Positions 34,820-43,554 of a DNA stretch of 64,000 nucleotides are shown here, in pieces (position 1 is the first letter of the stretch; the number at the start of each line of letters is the position of its first letter). The stretch comes from Meridianimarinicoccus sp. MJW13 (GTDB lineage: Bacteria > Pseudomonadota > Alphaproteobacteria > Rhodobacterales > Rhodobacteraceae). Under the pieces are notes generated by a model. That model saw nothing but the letters and a program-made list of their open reading frames with translations. It was not told the DNA's origin and did no database searches. Both the position numbers and the translations under genes were made by a program. The stretch is taken from assembly GCF_014901205.1 (NCBI RefSeq), contig NZ_JACNMU010000003.1:124001-188000 (forward strand). Reading direction: 5' to 3'.

Positions 34820-35887
34820 ATGGCACGCTTTCATCAATTGTCCGTCACTGATGTCACGAAGACCATCCGCGACGCGGTTGTCGTGACGCTGAAGCCGGTA
34901 AACGGCGGGGATTTCGACTTCATCCAGGGCCAGTACCTGACTTTCCGCCAGGATTTCGACGGGACCGAGGTGCGCCGCTCTTACTCCATCTGTGCCGGCA
35001 AGGACGATGGTGTGTTGCAGGTGGGCATCAAGAAGGTCGATGGCGGCGCGTTTTCCACCTGGGCCAACGAAAGCCTCAAGCCCGGAATGACCATCGAGGC
35101 GATGGAACCGATGGGCAGCTTTCACACGCCCATCGACCCGCAGCAGCCGAAGAACTATCTTGGCTTTGCCGGTGGGTCGGGCATCACGCCTGTGTTGTCG
35201 ATCATGAAGACGGTTCTCAGGCGCGAACCCGAAAGCACCTTCACGCTGGTCTATGCAAATCGCGGCGTGAACACGATCATGTTCCGCGAAGACCTGGAGG
35301 ATCTCAAGAACCTCTATATGGGTCGCCTGACCGTGATCCATGTTCTGGAAAGCGATGCGCAGGATATCGACCTTTTCACGGGTCGGGTCGATGCGGACAA
35401 GTGCAAGGCGCTGTTCGAACACTGGATCGACATCGACAGCATCGATACGACGTTCATCTGCGGGCCCGAACCGATGATGCTTGGCATCGCGGCAGCGCTG
35501 CGTGAACACGGGCTGACCGACGAGCAGATCAAGTTCGAGCTGTTCGCCAGTGCCCAGCCCGGTCGCCTTGCCCGCCGTGCCAGCAGTTCCGCCAGCGGGG
35601 CGGCCGCCAAATCGACCGAAGCGACCATCACCATGGACGGATCGGCGCGCAGTTTCACCATGGACAAGGATCAGTCGATCCTCGACGCCGCGCTCGAAAA
35701 CGCGCTGGACGCGCCCTATGCCTGCAAGGCCGGTGTCTGTTCCACCTGCAAGTGCAAGGTGCTGGAAGGCGAGGTCGAGATGATCGCCAACCATGCGCTT
35801 GAAGATTACGAAGTGGCACAAGGCTATGTCCTGTCTTGCCAGTCCTACCCCCTCACCGACCGCGTGGTCGTGGATTACGATCAATAG
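34820..35887 (+). CDS. paaE: Phenylacetyl-CoA epoxidase reductase
   Basis: A 355-residue NAD(P)H reductase that passes electrons to PaaA. The FAD site is RRSYSICA (about residues 51-58), the NAD-binding region GFAGGSGITPVLSI, and the plant-type [2Fe-2S] ligands are in YACKAGVCSTCKCKV plus the later SCQSYP cysteine. The ATG at 34820 has GAGGAG upstream; an in-frame TTG three bases earlier would add one residue. Confidence 0.95.
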   Translation: MARFHQLSVTDVTKTIRDAVVVTLKPVNGGDFDFIQGQYLTFRQDFDGTEVRRSYSICAGKDDGVLQVGIKKVDGGAFSTWANESLKPGMTIEAMEPMGSFHTPIDPQQPKNYLGFAGGSGITPVLSIMKTVLRREPESTFTLVYANRGVNTIMFREDLEDLKNLYMGRLTVIHVLESDAQDIDLFTGRVDADKCKALFEHWIDIDSIDTTFICGPEPMMLGIAAALREHGLTDEQIKFELFASAQPGRLARRASSSASGAAAKSTEATITMDGSARSFTMDKDQSILDAALENALDAPYACKAGVCSTCKCKVLEGEVEMIANHALEDYEVAQGYVLSCQSYPLTDRVVVDYDQ

Positions 35888-35896
35888 GAGCCGACC

Positions 35897-36661
35897 ATGA
35901 CCGACACGATGGATATCACGGACTACCTTGCCCAGGGCGGTCGCCTCACCAACCCCGCCAACGTGCCGACGCGCTATCGCGCCGAACTGATGAAGATCAT
36001 GGCCACCTTCGTGGATAGCGAACTGGCCGGGGCTGCGGGCTTTGCCGACGTGATCAATGCCGGGCCGGGCATCAAGGAACGCATCGCCGCCGCGCGGATC
36101 GTTCTGGAAAAGACCGACAATGCCGACAAGGTGCTTAAGCTCATGGGTGAATTCGGCGCGAACACCGATCGCTATGCCAATCATCACCCGTGGTCAGACC
36201 GCCTGCCCCGCGACACCGCCCCCGGCACGACGCGCAACGCGCATGACATGCGGTTGTCGGTCCTGAACTACCCGCTGGATGGCTGGGTCGATGCGGTGGT
36301 GATGAACCTGCTGATGGGCCTTGCCGTGGATGTGCAGCTGTCGGAATTCCTGACCTCGTCCTACCAGCCCTTTGCCGAAGCCATCCGTGAGGTTGCCCCG
36401 CGCGAGCAGCGCCATACCGAACTGGCCGCGGAAGGTCTGGAAAAGCTGATCGCACAAGGCGAAACCGACGCCGTCAACCAGAGCGTTGCCTATTGGTGGC
36501 CCCGCGTCAGCGACAGCTTTGGTTCGGGCGTTTCCCCGCGCAGCGATACGCTCAAGGCGATGGGATTGCGCCACAAGACAAATGCAGAGCTGCACGATAC
36601 CTGGGTCGAGATTGCGACGGCCGCGTTGAAAAAGCTGGGGCTGGATCGACCCGCCAGCTGA
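35897..36661 (+). CDS. Additional PaaA/PaaC-like ferritin-fold protein after paaE
   Basis: A 254-residue member of the phenylacetic-acid-catabolic family (PF05138), encoded nine bases after paaE. Candidate ligands are E42 (DSELAG), E71 and E170/H173 (REQRH). At the first ExxH site, PaaA has DEAGH but here it reads E71-K-T-D74, so the histidine is replaced by aspartate. It may therefore be a structural paralogue or use a changed metal site. Similar sixth genes occur in Rhodobacterales paa operons, but I know of no assigned function. Confidence 0.8.
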   Translation: MTDTMDITDYLAQGGRLTNPANVPTRYRAELMKIMATFVDSELAGAAGFADVINAGPGIKERIAAARIVLEKTDNADKVLKLMGEFGANTDRYANHHPWSDRLPRDTAPGTTRNAHDMRLSVLNYPLDGWVDAVVMNLLMGLAVDVQLSEFLTSSYQPFAEAIREVAPREQRHTELAAEGLEKLIAQGETDAVNQSVAYWWPRVSDSFGSGVSPRSDTLKAMGLRHKTNAELHDTWVEIATAALKKLGLDRPAS

Positions 36662-36677
36662 ACGGGATGCGCGGCTG

Positions 36678-37274
36678 TCAAAGGCCGCGCACACCCGACA
36701 ATGTCAGGCGGGTGACCAGTTTCGCGTATTCATCCCGCGCCTGATGGTCGGCGGTTCTGTTCCACATGTAAAACCAGTTGAGCATCCCGAAGATCGACAT
36801 GACGGTGGCGTGCAGTTTGCGCGTGTCGTCGTCGAACACCTTGGGCGCGATCCCGGCAACCACACGGCTCATCTGCGTCACCAGATCGCGCTGATAGGCC
36901 TTGAGGATTTTCTGCTGATCCGCTGGCAGCAAGGGGATGCCTTCGGTCTGGATCTTGTGTTCGTGATCCATGCCTTCATAGGCGCGCAGCGTTTCCGTCA
37001 CGATGCGCCCCAACTGGTCTGACGGGTCAAGCCCGGTCATGTCCAGCCCGAGAATCCGGTCCCGCAACGCCGACAGATAGGTATCAAGGATGTCGAACAG
37101 CAGCGCATCCTTGCTGCTGTAGTAGTGGTAGATGTTGGCTTTCGAGATACCACAATCCTTCGCCACTTGCGCCATCGACGCCCGCGCGAAGCCTTGATCG
37201 GCAAACACGCGGGCGGCGATTTTCAGGATATGGGCACGCTTTACATCGTGGTCTTTAGCTATGGGACGCGACAC
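36678..37274 (-). CDS. TetR-family regulator of the phenylacetate operon (PaaR-like)
   Basis: A 198-residue repressor. The N-terminal helix-turn-helix is IAARVFADQGFARASMAQVA, then DCGISKANIYHYYSSKDALLF (about residues 41-61). Directly downstream of paaK in a leftward paaG-paaI-paaK-tetR operon, it is the likely phenylacetyl-CoA-responsive repressor, binding for example the ACCGACCGGTTGGT dyad upstream of paaG. It converges with the sixth paa gene, 16 bases apart. Confidence 0.88.
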   Translation of the reverse strand: MSRPIAKDHDVKRAHILKIAARVFADQGFARASMAQVAKDCGISKANIYHYYSSKDALLFDILDTYLSALRDRILGLDMTGLDPSDQLGRIVTETLRAYEGMDHEHKIQTEGIPLLPADQQKILKAYQRDLVTQMSRVVAGIAPKVFDDDTRKLHATVMSIFGMLNWFYMWNRTADHQARDEYAKLVTRLTLSGVRGL

Positions 37275-37276
37275 GT

Positions 37277-38587
37277 TTATTCCTTGTTGCGATTGTCCAC
37301 GACACGGACAGCCTTGCCCTGGCTTCGCACCACCGATCCGGGATCACCGACGATCACCTCGATGGACACTCCGACCATATCCTTGACATGCTTGGTCAAC
37401 ATCCGCGCCGCCGCCGTCTTGGAGAGCTCGCTCGCGGCATCCGCATTGGCCTCGACATAGACACGCATTGCGTCCATGCGACCCGATTTGTAAAGCTCGA
37501 TCTGGAAATAAGGCGCAAGCCCGCCGGTGGCCATGACCTGTTCCTCGATCTGCGTCGGGAACACGTTGACACCCCGCAGGATCATCATGTCGTCGGACCG
37601 TCCGGTGATCTTTTCCATCCGCCGCAGGCTGCGCGCGGTGCCGGGCAGCAGCCGGGTCAGGTCGCGCGTGCGGTAGCGGATCATCGGCATGCCTTCCTTG
37701 GTCAGCGTGGTAAAGACAAGTTCGCCTTCCTCGCCATCTTCCAGAACCTCGCCGGTCACGGGGTTGATGATCTCGGGGTAATAGTGGTCTTCCCAGACGT
37801 GCAGGCCATCCTTGGTTTCCACACATTCGTTGGCCACGCCGGGGCCCATGATTTCGCTAAGACCGTAGATATCCACCGCATGCATGTCGAACGCCGCTTC
37901 CACTTCGGCGCGCATCGCGTTGGTCCAGGGCTCGGCCCCGAAGACGCCCACTTGCAACGATGTGCTGCGCGGATCAATGCCCGCCTTGTGAAACCCTTCA
38001 AGGATGTTGAGCATGTAGGACGGCGTGACCATGATCCCCGTCGGCTGGAAATCGGTGATCAGGCCCACCTGCTTTTCGGTCTGGCCACCGCCCATCGGCA
38101 CAACCGCCGCGCCCAGCTTTTCGATGCCATAGTGCGCGCCAAGTCCGCCGGTGAAAAGACCGTAGCCGTAAGCGTTGTGGATGATGTCGCCCGCCCGCAA
38201 GCCCGACGCCCGCAGGCTGCGCGCCAGCGTGTCGGCCCAGACCTCGATGTCGTTCTTGGTATAGACCACAACCGTCGGTTTACCGGTGGTGCCGGATGAC
38301 GCATGGATGCGCACCAGTTTTTCCTTCGGCACCGCGGCCAGACCAAACGGATAATTGTCGCGCAGGTCGTTCTTGTAGGTGAAGGGGAACTTGGCCAGAT
38401 CCTTCAATTCCTTGAGGTCGTCGGGGTGGACCCCCGCCTCGTCAAAGCGTTCGCGATACATCGCCACGTTGTCATAGGCGTGGCGCAGCGACCATTTCAT
38501 CCGTTCCAGTTGCAGCGCCATGATCTCGTCACGGCTGGCAACCTCGATCGGATCCAGATCGGATTTTTTCGGGCTCAGATCTTTCAT
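37277..38587 (-). CDS. paaK: Phenylacetate-CoA ligase
   Basis: A 436-residue adenylate-forming enzyme that activates phenylacetate to phenylacetyl-CoA. The P-loop is IHASSGTTGKPTVVVYT; YGLSEIMGPGVA is the A5 motif, YRTRDLTRLLPGTAR the A7 motif and RSDDMMILRGVNVFPTQIE the hinge region. ATG 38587 (MKDLSPKKSD) has a GGAGG site; the open frame continues upstream without one. It ends two bases before the TetR start. Confidence 0.95.
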   Translation of the reverse strand: MKDLSPKKSDLDPIEVASRDEIMALQLERMKWSLRHAYDNVAMYRERFDEAGVHPDDLKELKDLAKFPFTYKNDLRDNYPFGLAAVPKEKLVRIHASSGTTGKPTVVVYTKNDIEVWADTLARSLRASGLRAGDIIHNAYGYGLFTGGLGAHYGIEKLGAAVVPMGGGQTEKQVGLITDFQPTGIMVTPSYMLNILEGFHKAGIDPRSTSLQVGVFGAEPWTNAMRAEVEAAFDMHAVDIYGLSEIMGPGVANECVETKDGLHVWEDHYYPEIINPVTGEVLEDGEEGELVFTTLTKEGMPMIRYRTRDLTRLLPGTARSLRRMEKITGRSDDMMILRGVNVFPTQIEEQVMATGGLAPYFQIELYKSGRMDAMRVYVEANADAASELSKTAAARMLTKHVKDMVGVSIEVIVGDPGSVVRSQGKAVRVVDNRNKE

Positions 38588-38609
38588 GTAGTATCCTCCA
38601 TCCCTCGGA

Positions 38610-39041
38610 TTATTCTTCGAACAATTGGCCTTTGATCGAGCGTGACAACCCGCGCATTTCCGCGATGGTCTCACCCTTCTGATTTGTCACGCGGACGTCG
38701 TAAATGCCGCTGCGACCGGTCAGCGACACTTCATGCGCGGTGGCGGTCAGGATGTCTCCGGCGCGGGCGGGCGCGGTGTAGGTGATCATGTTGCTTTGCG
38801 CGACGGTCGCCTGGTTGCGGCTGTTGCACGCAAAGGCCATGGCGCTGTCGGCCAGCGAAAAGGTGATGCCGCCGTGGCAAATACGATGCCCGTTGCAATG
38901 ATGCTGCTCAACCAGCAGCGTCATCACCGATGTGCCTTCATCGACCGACACCAGCGTCATGCCCAGCCATTGCGAGGCCCCGTCATCCGACCACATGGCC
39001 TTGGCGGCGCGCGCGGCGCGTTCCTTCGGTGTCATGGTCAC
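38610..39041 (-). CDS. paaI: Hydroxyphenylacetyl-CoA thioesterase PaaI
   Basis: A 143-residue hot-dog thioesterase. The catalytic loop is HHCNGHRICHGGITFSLADSA (about residues 45-65), with the family HGG motif. It releases CoA from dead-end pathway intermediates and prevents CoA depletion. Start overlaps the paaG stop (ATGA at 39038-39041). Confidence 0.92.
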   Translation of the reverse strand: MTMTPKERAARAAKAMWSDDGASQWLGMTLVSVDEGTSVMTLLVEQHHCNGHRICHGGITFSLADSAMAFACNSRNQATVAQSNMITYTAPARAGDILTATAHEVSLTGRSGIYDVRVTNQKGETIAEMRGLSRSIKGQLFEE

Positions 39042-39823
39042 GCCCCTTTGAACGCCGGTGCGCGCTTTTGCAGGAAGGCAGACACACCTTCGGCGTAGTC
39101 GGCACTTTCCCCGCAGGTTTTCATATACTCGGCCTCAAGATCGAGATGATCATCAAGCGTATCCGTTGCCGACGCCTGGATCGCGGCCTTGCTGAGCCCA
39201 AGGCCAAGCGTCGGACCATTGGCGAACCGCGCGGTCATGGTGCGTGCCTCGGTCATCAGGTCGTCATCGGGCAGGGCTTTCCAGATCAGGCCCCAGTCTT
39301 CCGCCTGCTGCGCGGGCAAGGGCTGCGCCGTAAAGGCCAGACCCTTGGCGCGCGCTTCGCCTAGAAGACGCGGCAAATGCCAGCTGCCACCGGTGTCGGG
39401 GATCAGACCAACCTTGGAAAAGGACTGGATGAACTTGGCACTCTGCGCCGCAAGAACAACGTCACAGGCCAGTGCCAGATTGGCCCCCGCCCCGGCCGCG
39501 ACACCGTTCACCGCACAGACAACCGGAAATTCCAGCGACCGGATCAACCGCACGAGCGGGGCGTAGTAGGTGCGCACCGTCGCACCCAGATCGGGGGGTG
39601 TTGTCATCTTGGAAGGGTCACGATCTCCAAGGTCCTGACCGGCACAAAACCCGCGCCCGGCCCCGGTCAACAGGATCGCGCGCGCCCCGGAATCGCGTGC
39701 TTTCTCAAGCGCGCTACGCAGAGCAAGATGCATCTCATCATTGAAGCTGTTGAGTCGGTCTGGCCGGTTCAAAGTAATTTCCGTCCAGTTTTCATGGGTT
39801 TGAACGAGAATCGATTCAGTCAT
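39038..39823 (-). CDS. paaG: 1,2-epoxyphenylacetyl-CoA isomerase (enoyl-CoA hydratase family)
   Basis: A 261-residue crotonase-fold enzyme that turns the ring epoxide into the oxepin-CoA. The oxyanion-hole segment is GAGRGFCAGQDLGDRD (about residues 56-71), and GAGANLALACDVVLAA and KVGLIPDTGGSWHLPRLLG carry the usual PaaG-type residues. It is the first gene of the leftward paaGIK-tetR operon. Confidence 0.92.
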   Translation of the reverse strand: MTESILVQTHENWTEITLNRPDRLNSFNDEMHLALRSALEKARDSGARAILLTGAGRGFCAGQDLGDRDPSKMTTPPDLGATVRTYYAPLVRLIRSLEFPVVCAVNGVAAGAGANLALACDVVLAAQSAKFIQSFSKVGLIPDTGGSWHLPRLLGEARAKGLAFTAQPLPAQQAEDWGLIWKALPDDDLMTEARTMTARFANGPTLGLGLSKAAIQASATDTLDDHLDLEAEYMKTCGESADYAEGVSAFLQKRAPAFKGA

Positions 39824-39865
39824 TCGGGATCACTTTCTGGCTTGCACAAATTCACACTTGCATAA

Positions 39866-39879
39866 ACCGACCGGTTGGT
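39866..39879. promoter_or_regulatory. Probable TetR (PaaR) operator in the paaG/bifunctional-enzyme divergent promoter
   Basis: ACCGACCGGTTGGT is a near-perfect dyad (12 of 14 positions) centred on ACCGGT, in the 97-bp gap between the divergent paaG and hydratase/dehydrogenase genes. ACCGNCCGGT-like dyads are common TetR-family operators, including those of PaaR proteins. Confidence 0.6.
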
Positions 39880-39920
39880 CAATTAATGATGACAGGAACG
39901 ATTCTTGCGGAGGAGACATC

Positions 39921-41930
39921 GTGGGCACTGTTGATGTACGCTTGGAAGACGGGCTGGCATGGGTGACGGTAAACAACCCGCCGGTCAATGCGACCTCGAC
40001 CGCTGTCCGCCAGGGTTTGCTTGACGCGGTCACGGCCGTTCAGGGCGCCCGCCTTGCCATCTTGCAATGCGCGGGACGCACATTCATCGCCGGCGGCGAC
40101 ATGACCGAATTCGATGCGCCGCCGCAAGAACCCCATCTTCCCGATGTCGTCAACGCCATTGAAGCCAGCGAAACGCCCTTTGTCGCCGCGATGCGCGGCA
40201 CCGTGCTTGGCGGTGGGCTTGAAATCGCGATGGCTTGTGCCTGGCGGATCGCGGCGCCTGGAACAAAGTTCGGTCTGCCCGAGGTCAATGTCGGTGTCAT
40301 CCCCGGTGCCGGTGGCACACAACGCGCCCCGCGCCTGTTCGGCTGGGACGCTGCGCTAGACATGGCCTGCTCTGGCAAGCTGATCTCGGCGAAAGAGGCG
40401 CTTGCCCTTGGCGCAATCGACGCGATCGACGCAGACCCCGAAACCGCCGCGCAAGGCCTGACGCTGGATGCGCCGACGCCGGTTTCGCAACGCCCTGCCC
40501 CGTCGCTGGACGACACTTGGTTCTCCGAAAAACGCAACGCTCTGTCCAGCAAGGCCCGCGGCACCGTCGCGCCCTTGCACAATCTCGATGCGCTGCAATG
40601 GGCGGTCCTGCCCTTTGCCGAAGGCCAGCCCAAGGAACGCGCCCTGCATCTTGCGCTTCGCAAAAGCGATGAAAGCCGCGCCTTGCGCCATGCCTTCTTT
40701 GCCGAACGCGCGGTGGCCCGGCCCAAGGATATCGAAGGCGGTACCCCCCGCGACATTACGCGGATCGCCATTGTCGGTGGCGGGCTGATGGGGGCCGGGA
40801 TTGCCGCCGCCTGCCTGAGTGCGGGATATCGGGTGTCCATCATCGAACGCGATCAGGACGCGGCCAATGCTGCACAAGACCGCGTTGCCGGCTTGATCAA
40901 CGGTGCGCTCAAGCGCGGCAAGATCGACCAGACCACGCATGATGCTCAGATCGCCTCCTTCAACGCCGGTGTCGGATATGACGTGGCCAGGGATGCAGAT
41001 CTGGCGATCGAAGCGGTGTTCGAGGATGTCGAGGTCAAGAAGGCCGCTTTCGCGGGTCTGGCCAAGGCCATGTCCGACGACGCCATCCTTGCAACCAACA
41101 CGTCCTACCTTGATCCGCGCGACATCTTCGCAGGTATCGACAACCCGTCCCGCTGCGTCGGTCTGCATTTCTTTTCTCCCGCGCATATCATGAAGCTGCT
41201 GGAAGTTGTGAAGCTGCCCGAGACGTCGAAAGACACGCTCGCCACGGCATTCGCATTGGCAAAACGGCTGCGCAAAGTCGCCGTACTGTCGGGCATCTGT
41301 GACGGGTTCATCGGCAACCGGATGCTCGCCGTCTACCGCCGCGCGGCGGAATACATGCTGGCCGATGGCGCGACACCGAAACAGATCGACGACGCGATGC
41401 GCGCCTATGGCATGGCAATGGGCCCGTTCGAGGCGCAGGACATGAGCGGGTTGCAGATCGCCGAAGCCAACCGCCGCAGGCAGGACGCGACGCGCCCGGC
41501 AGAGGAACGCTATGTGACGATCTCTGACCAGCTTTGCGCGCTCGGGCGGACCGGACAACGCACCGGCAAAGGCTGGTATGCCTATGTCGAGGGCGACCGC
41601 ACACCGCAGGTGGACCAGGTCGTGACCGATCTGATCACCCGGTATTCCGCCGAGACCGGCATCTCTCGGCAGACATTCACACAGGCGCAAATCCAGACCC
41701 GATTGCTTGCGATCCTAGCCAATGAAGGCGCACGGATCGTCGAGGAAGGCATCGCCGAAAACGACGCGGCGGTCGATATCGTCAAGCTGCATGGCTACGG
41801 CTTTCCGCGCGCGCGCGGCGGGCCAATGTTTGCCGCACAAACCGCCGGTGACGTCACGATCCGCGACGCACTGGATGCGCTGGACCGGCAAAGCCCCGGC
41901 AGCTGGACCCGCGCAAAACGCTATACCTAA
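39921..41930 (+). CDS. Bifunctional enoyl-CoA hydratase / 3-hydroxyacyl-CoA dehydrogenase (PaaF + PaaH functions)
   Basis: A 669-residue FadJ/FadB-like fusion. Residues 1 to about 190 form a crotonase domain (AGRTFIAGGDMTEF oxyanion region; VIPGAGGTQRAPRLFG). From about residue 275 a 3-hydroxyacyl-CoA dehydrogenase follows, with the NAD motif IAIVGGGLMGAGIAAACL, LHFFSPAHIMKLLEVV and the C-terminal helical domain. No separate paaF or paaH exists in the window, so this protein probably hydrates 2,3-dehydroadipyl-CoA and oxidises 3-hydroxyadipyl-CoA. It starts at GTG 39921 with GGAGGAG upstream. Confidence 0.9.
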   Translation: MGTVDVRLEDGLAWVTVNNPPVNATSTAVRQGLLDAVTAVQGARLAILQCAGRTFIAGGDMTEFDAPPQEPHLPDVVNAIEASETPFVAAMRGTVLGGGLEIAMACAWRIAAPGTKFGLPEVNVGVIPGAGGTQRAPRLFGWDAALDMACSGKLISAKEALALGAIDAIDADPETAAQGLTLDAPTPVSQRPAPSLDDTWFSEKRNALSSKARGTVAPLHNLDALQWAVLPFAEGQPKERALHLALRKSDESRALRHAFFAERAVARPKDIEGGTPRDITRIAIVGGGLMGAGIAAACLSAGYRVSIIERDQDAANAAQDRVAGLINGALKRGKIDQTTHDAQIASFNAGVGYDVARDADLAIEAVFEDVEVKKAAFAGLAKAMSDDAILATNTSYLDPRDIFAGIDNPSRCVGLHFFSPAHIMKLLEVVKLPETSKDTLATAFALAKRLRKVAVLSGICDGFIGNRMLAVYRRAAEYMLADGATPKQIDDAMRAYGMAMGPFEAQDMSGLQIAEANRRRQDATRPAEERYVTISDQLCALGRTGQRTGKGWYAYVEGDRTPQVDQVVTDLITRYSAETGISRQTFTQAQIQTRLLAILANEGARIVEEGIAENDAAVDIVKLHGYGFPRARGGPMFAAQTAGDVTIRDALDALDRQSPGSWTRAKRYT

Positions 41931-41964
41931 CGCCCACCCGTCATGAGATCAGGAGGAGATACCC

Positions 41965-42981
41965 ATGAACAAATCCCTATTCGGAGCCCTGACCGCGCTG
42001 TCCTTGACAGCCGGTGCCGCCGCAAACGCAGAAGCGGAATACACGCTGGTCATTTCCAGCTGGGTGCCCCCGACCCATAACATCAACGCGCAGATGCTGC
42101 CGAAGATGATCGAGATGATCGAAGAGGCCACCGATGGCCGCGTGACCGGCGAAGTCCGCATGGGCATCGCCCCGCCGGATGCCCAGATGGACATGGTGCT
42201 CGATGGTGCGGTTGACGTGGCCTATGTGTTCCACGGCTATCAGCCCGGCCGTTTCACCGGCTACAAGCTGGTCGAGCTTCCTGGCGTCGACACCACCGCC
42301 GAGGCGGCATCGGTCGCCTATTGGAACCTGCATCAGAACCACCTTGCCGCGCTTGACGAACATCGCGGCGTCAAGGTGATCGGTCTGCATACCCATGGCC
42401 CCGGCCAGCTGCACACCAACGCACAGGTCAACGGCCTTGCCGATATCTCGGGTCTCAAGCTGCGGATGCCCGGCGGCGTGGCAAGCGATGTCGGCTCTGC
42501 CCTGGGGGCCACCGGCATCCAGGTGCCCGCGCCCAAGGTCTATGAAACGCTGGCGTCCAACACCGCCGACGGCGTGATGATGACCATCGACAGCCGTCAG
42601 GGCTTTCGCCTGACCGAAGTCGCCCCGAACTACTTCGAAATCCCCGGCGGTTTCTTCCGTGGTTCGTTTGCCTACATCATGAACGAAGACCTGTTCGCCG
42701 ACCTGCCCGAAGACCTGCAAACAGCGCTTGAGGAAAAGGTGTTCGGCGAGCCGATCAGCCGCATGTCCGGCGCAGTCTGGGATGAAGGCGATGCATTCAG
42801 CATCCAGCTGACCAAGGACACCGAAGGCAACACGATCACCCAGGCCTCGGCAGAGGATATCGCATCCTTCGCGTCGATCATCGACAACGTGACCGCCAGC
42901 GTCGTGGAAGAAGTCAGCGCCAAGGGCATCGACGCCCCTGCGGCCCTTGCATCGTTCCGCAGCGAGCTGGGCGTTCAGTAA
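41965..42981 (+). CDS. dctP: TRAP transporter substrate-binding protein (DctP family), paa-linked
   Basis: A 338-residue periplasmic binding protein with a signal peptide ending near AAANAEA. Family features include PPTHNINAQMLPKM, LGATGIQVPAPKVYETLAS and the conserved arginine of KLRMPGG (about residues 158-164), which holds the substrate carboxylate. Placed between pathway genes, it probably binds phenylacetate or a related aromatic acid; that is inference. Confidence 0.92.
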   Translation: MNKSLFGALTALSLTAGAAANAEAEYTLVISSWVPPTHNINAQMLPKMIEMIEEATDGRVTGEVRMGIAPPDAQMDMVLDGAVDVAYVFHGYQPGRFTGYKLVELPGVDTTAEAASVAYWNLHQNHLAALDEHRGVKVIGLHTHGPGQLHTNAQVNGLADISGLKLRMPGGVASDVGSALGATGIQVPAPKVYETLASNTADGVMMTIDSRQGFRLTEVAPNYFEIPGGFFRGSFAYIMNEDLFADLPEDLQTALEEKVFGEPISRMSGAVWDEGDAFSIQLTKDTEGNTITQASAEDIASFASIIDNVTASVVEEVSAKGIDAPAALASFRSELGVQ

Positions 42982-43047
42982 CCTGACCGCACACCCACAG
43001 GCCGGGCATTCCTGATGCCCGGTCCCGGTTTCCCGAGGAGGCGGTCG

Positions 43048-43554
43048 ATGCCGACGATCAAGAAAGCCTATCATCTGCTGGTTCAGATTCCGATCTGGCT
43101 GGCCTGCGCCGCCTTGTTCATCCTGATGGTGATGACGTTCAGCGACGTGATCCTCAGATCAAGCTTTGACGCCCCGATCGAAGCGGCAACCGAACTGACC
43201 CGGATCTTCGTTGCAGTGATGGTCTTTGCCGTGATGCCGCATATCTCGGTCACCAACCGCCATATCGCGGTCGATCTGACGGATGGCATTTTCGCCCGGT
43301 TTCGACTGACCCGTGTCAGAGACGGGCTGGTCCTGATCCTGTGCGGTGGCATGCTGTCATGGCCGGTGTCGCAGGTCTGGAAACTGGCCGAACGCACGCG
43401 GGAATACGGTGATGTCACCGAATACCTCGCCATGCCGCAATTCCTGACCATGTGGTTCATCGCAGCGGGCATCACGCTTGCGGCGGCGGCGATGGTGGTG
43501 GCCGGGGTGCTGACCCTGGTGGCACCACGAATCCTCAGGGAGCTGAAAACATGA
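43048..43554 (+). CDS. dctQ: TRAP transporter small membrane subunit (DctQ family), paa-linked
   Basis: A 168-residue membrane protein with four predicted helices, beginning MPTIKKAYHLLVQIPIWLAC. LRSSFDAPIEAATELTRIF and HIAVDL are DctQ-type features. ATG 43048 has GGAGG upstream. The stop overlaps the dctM start (ATGA). Confidence 0.9.
   Translation: MPTIKKAYHLLVQIPIWLACAALFILMVMTFSDVILRSSFDAPIEAATELTRIFVAVMVFAVMPHISVTNRHIAVDLTDGIFARFRLTRVRDGLVLILCGGMLSWPVSQVWKLAERTREYGDVTEYLAMPQFLTMWFIAAGITLAAAAMVVAGVLTLVAPRILRELKT

Noticed and set aside
34241-36187. A 648-codon minus-strand open frame opposite paaD, paaE and the sixth paa gene
   Set aside because: Shadow frame: low-complexity composition, no start signal, and real genes with clear motifs on the other strand.
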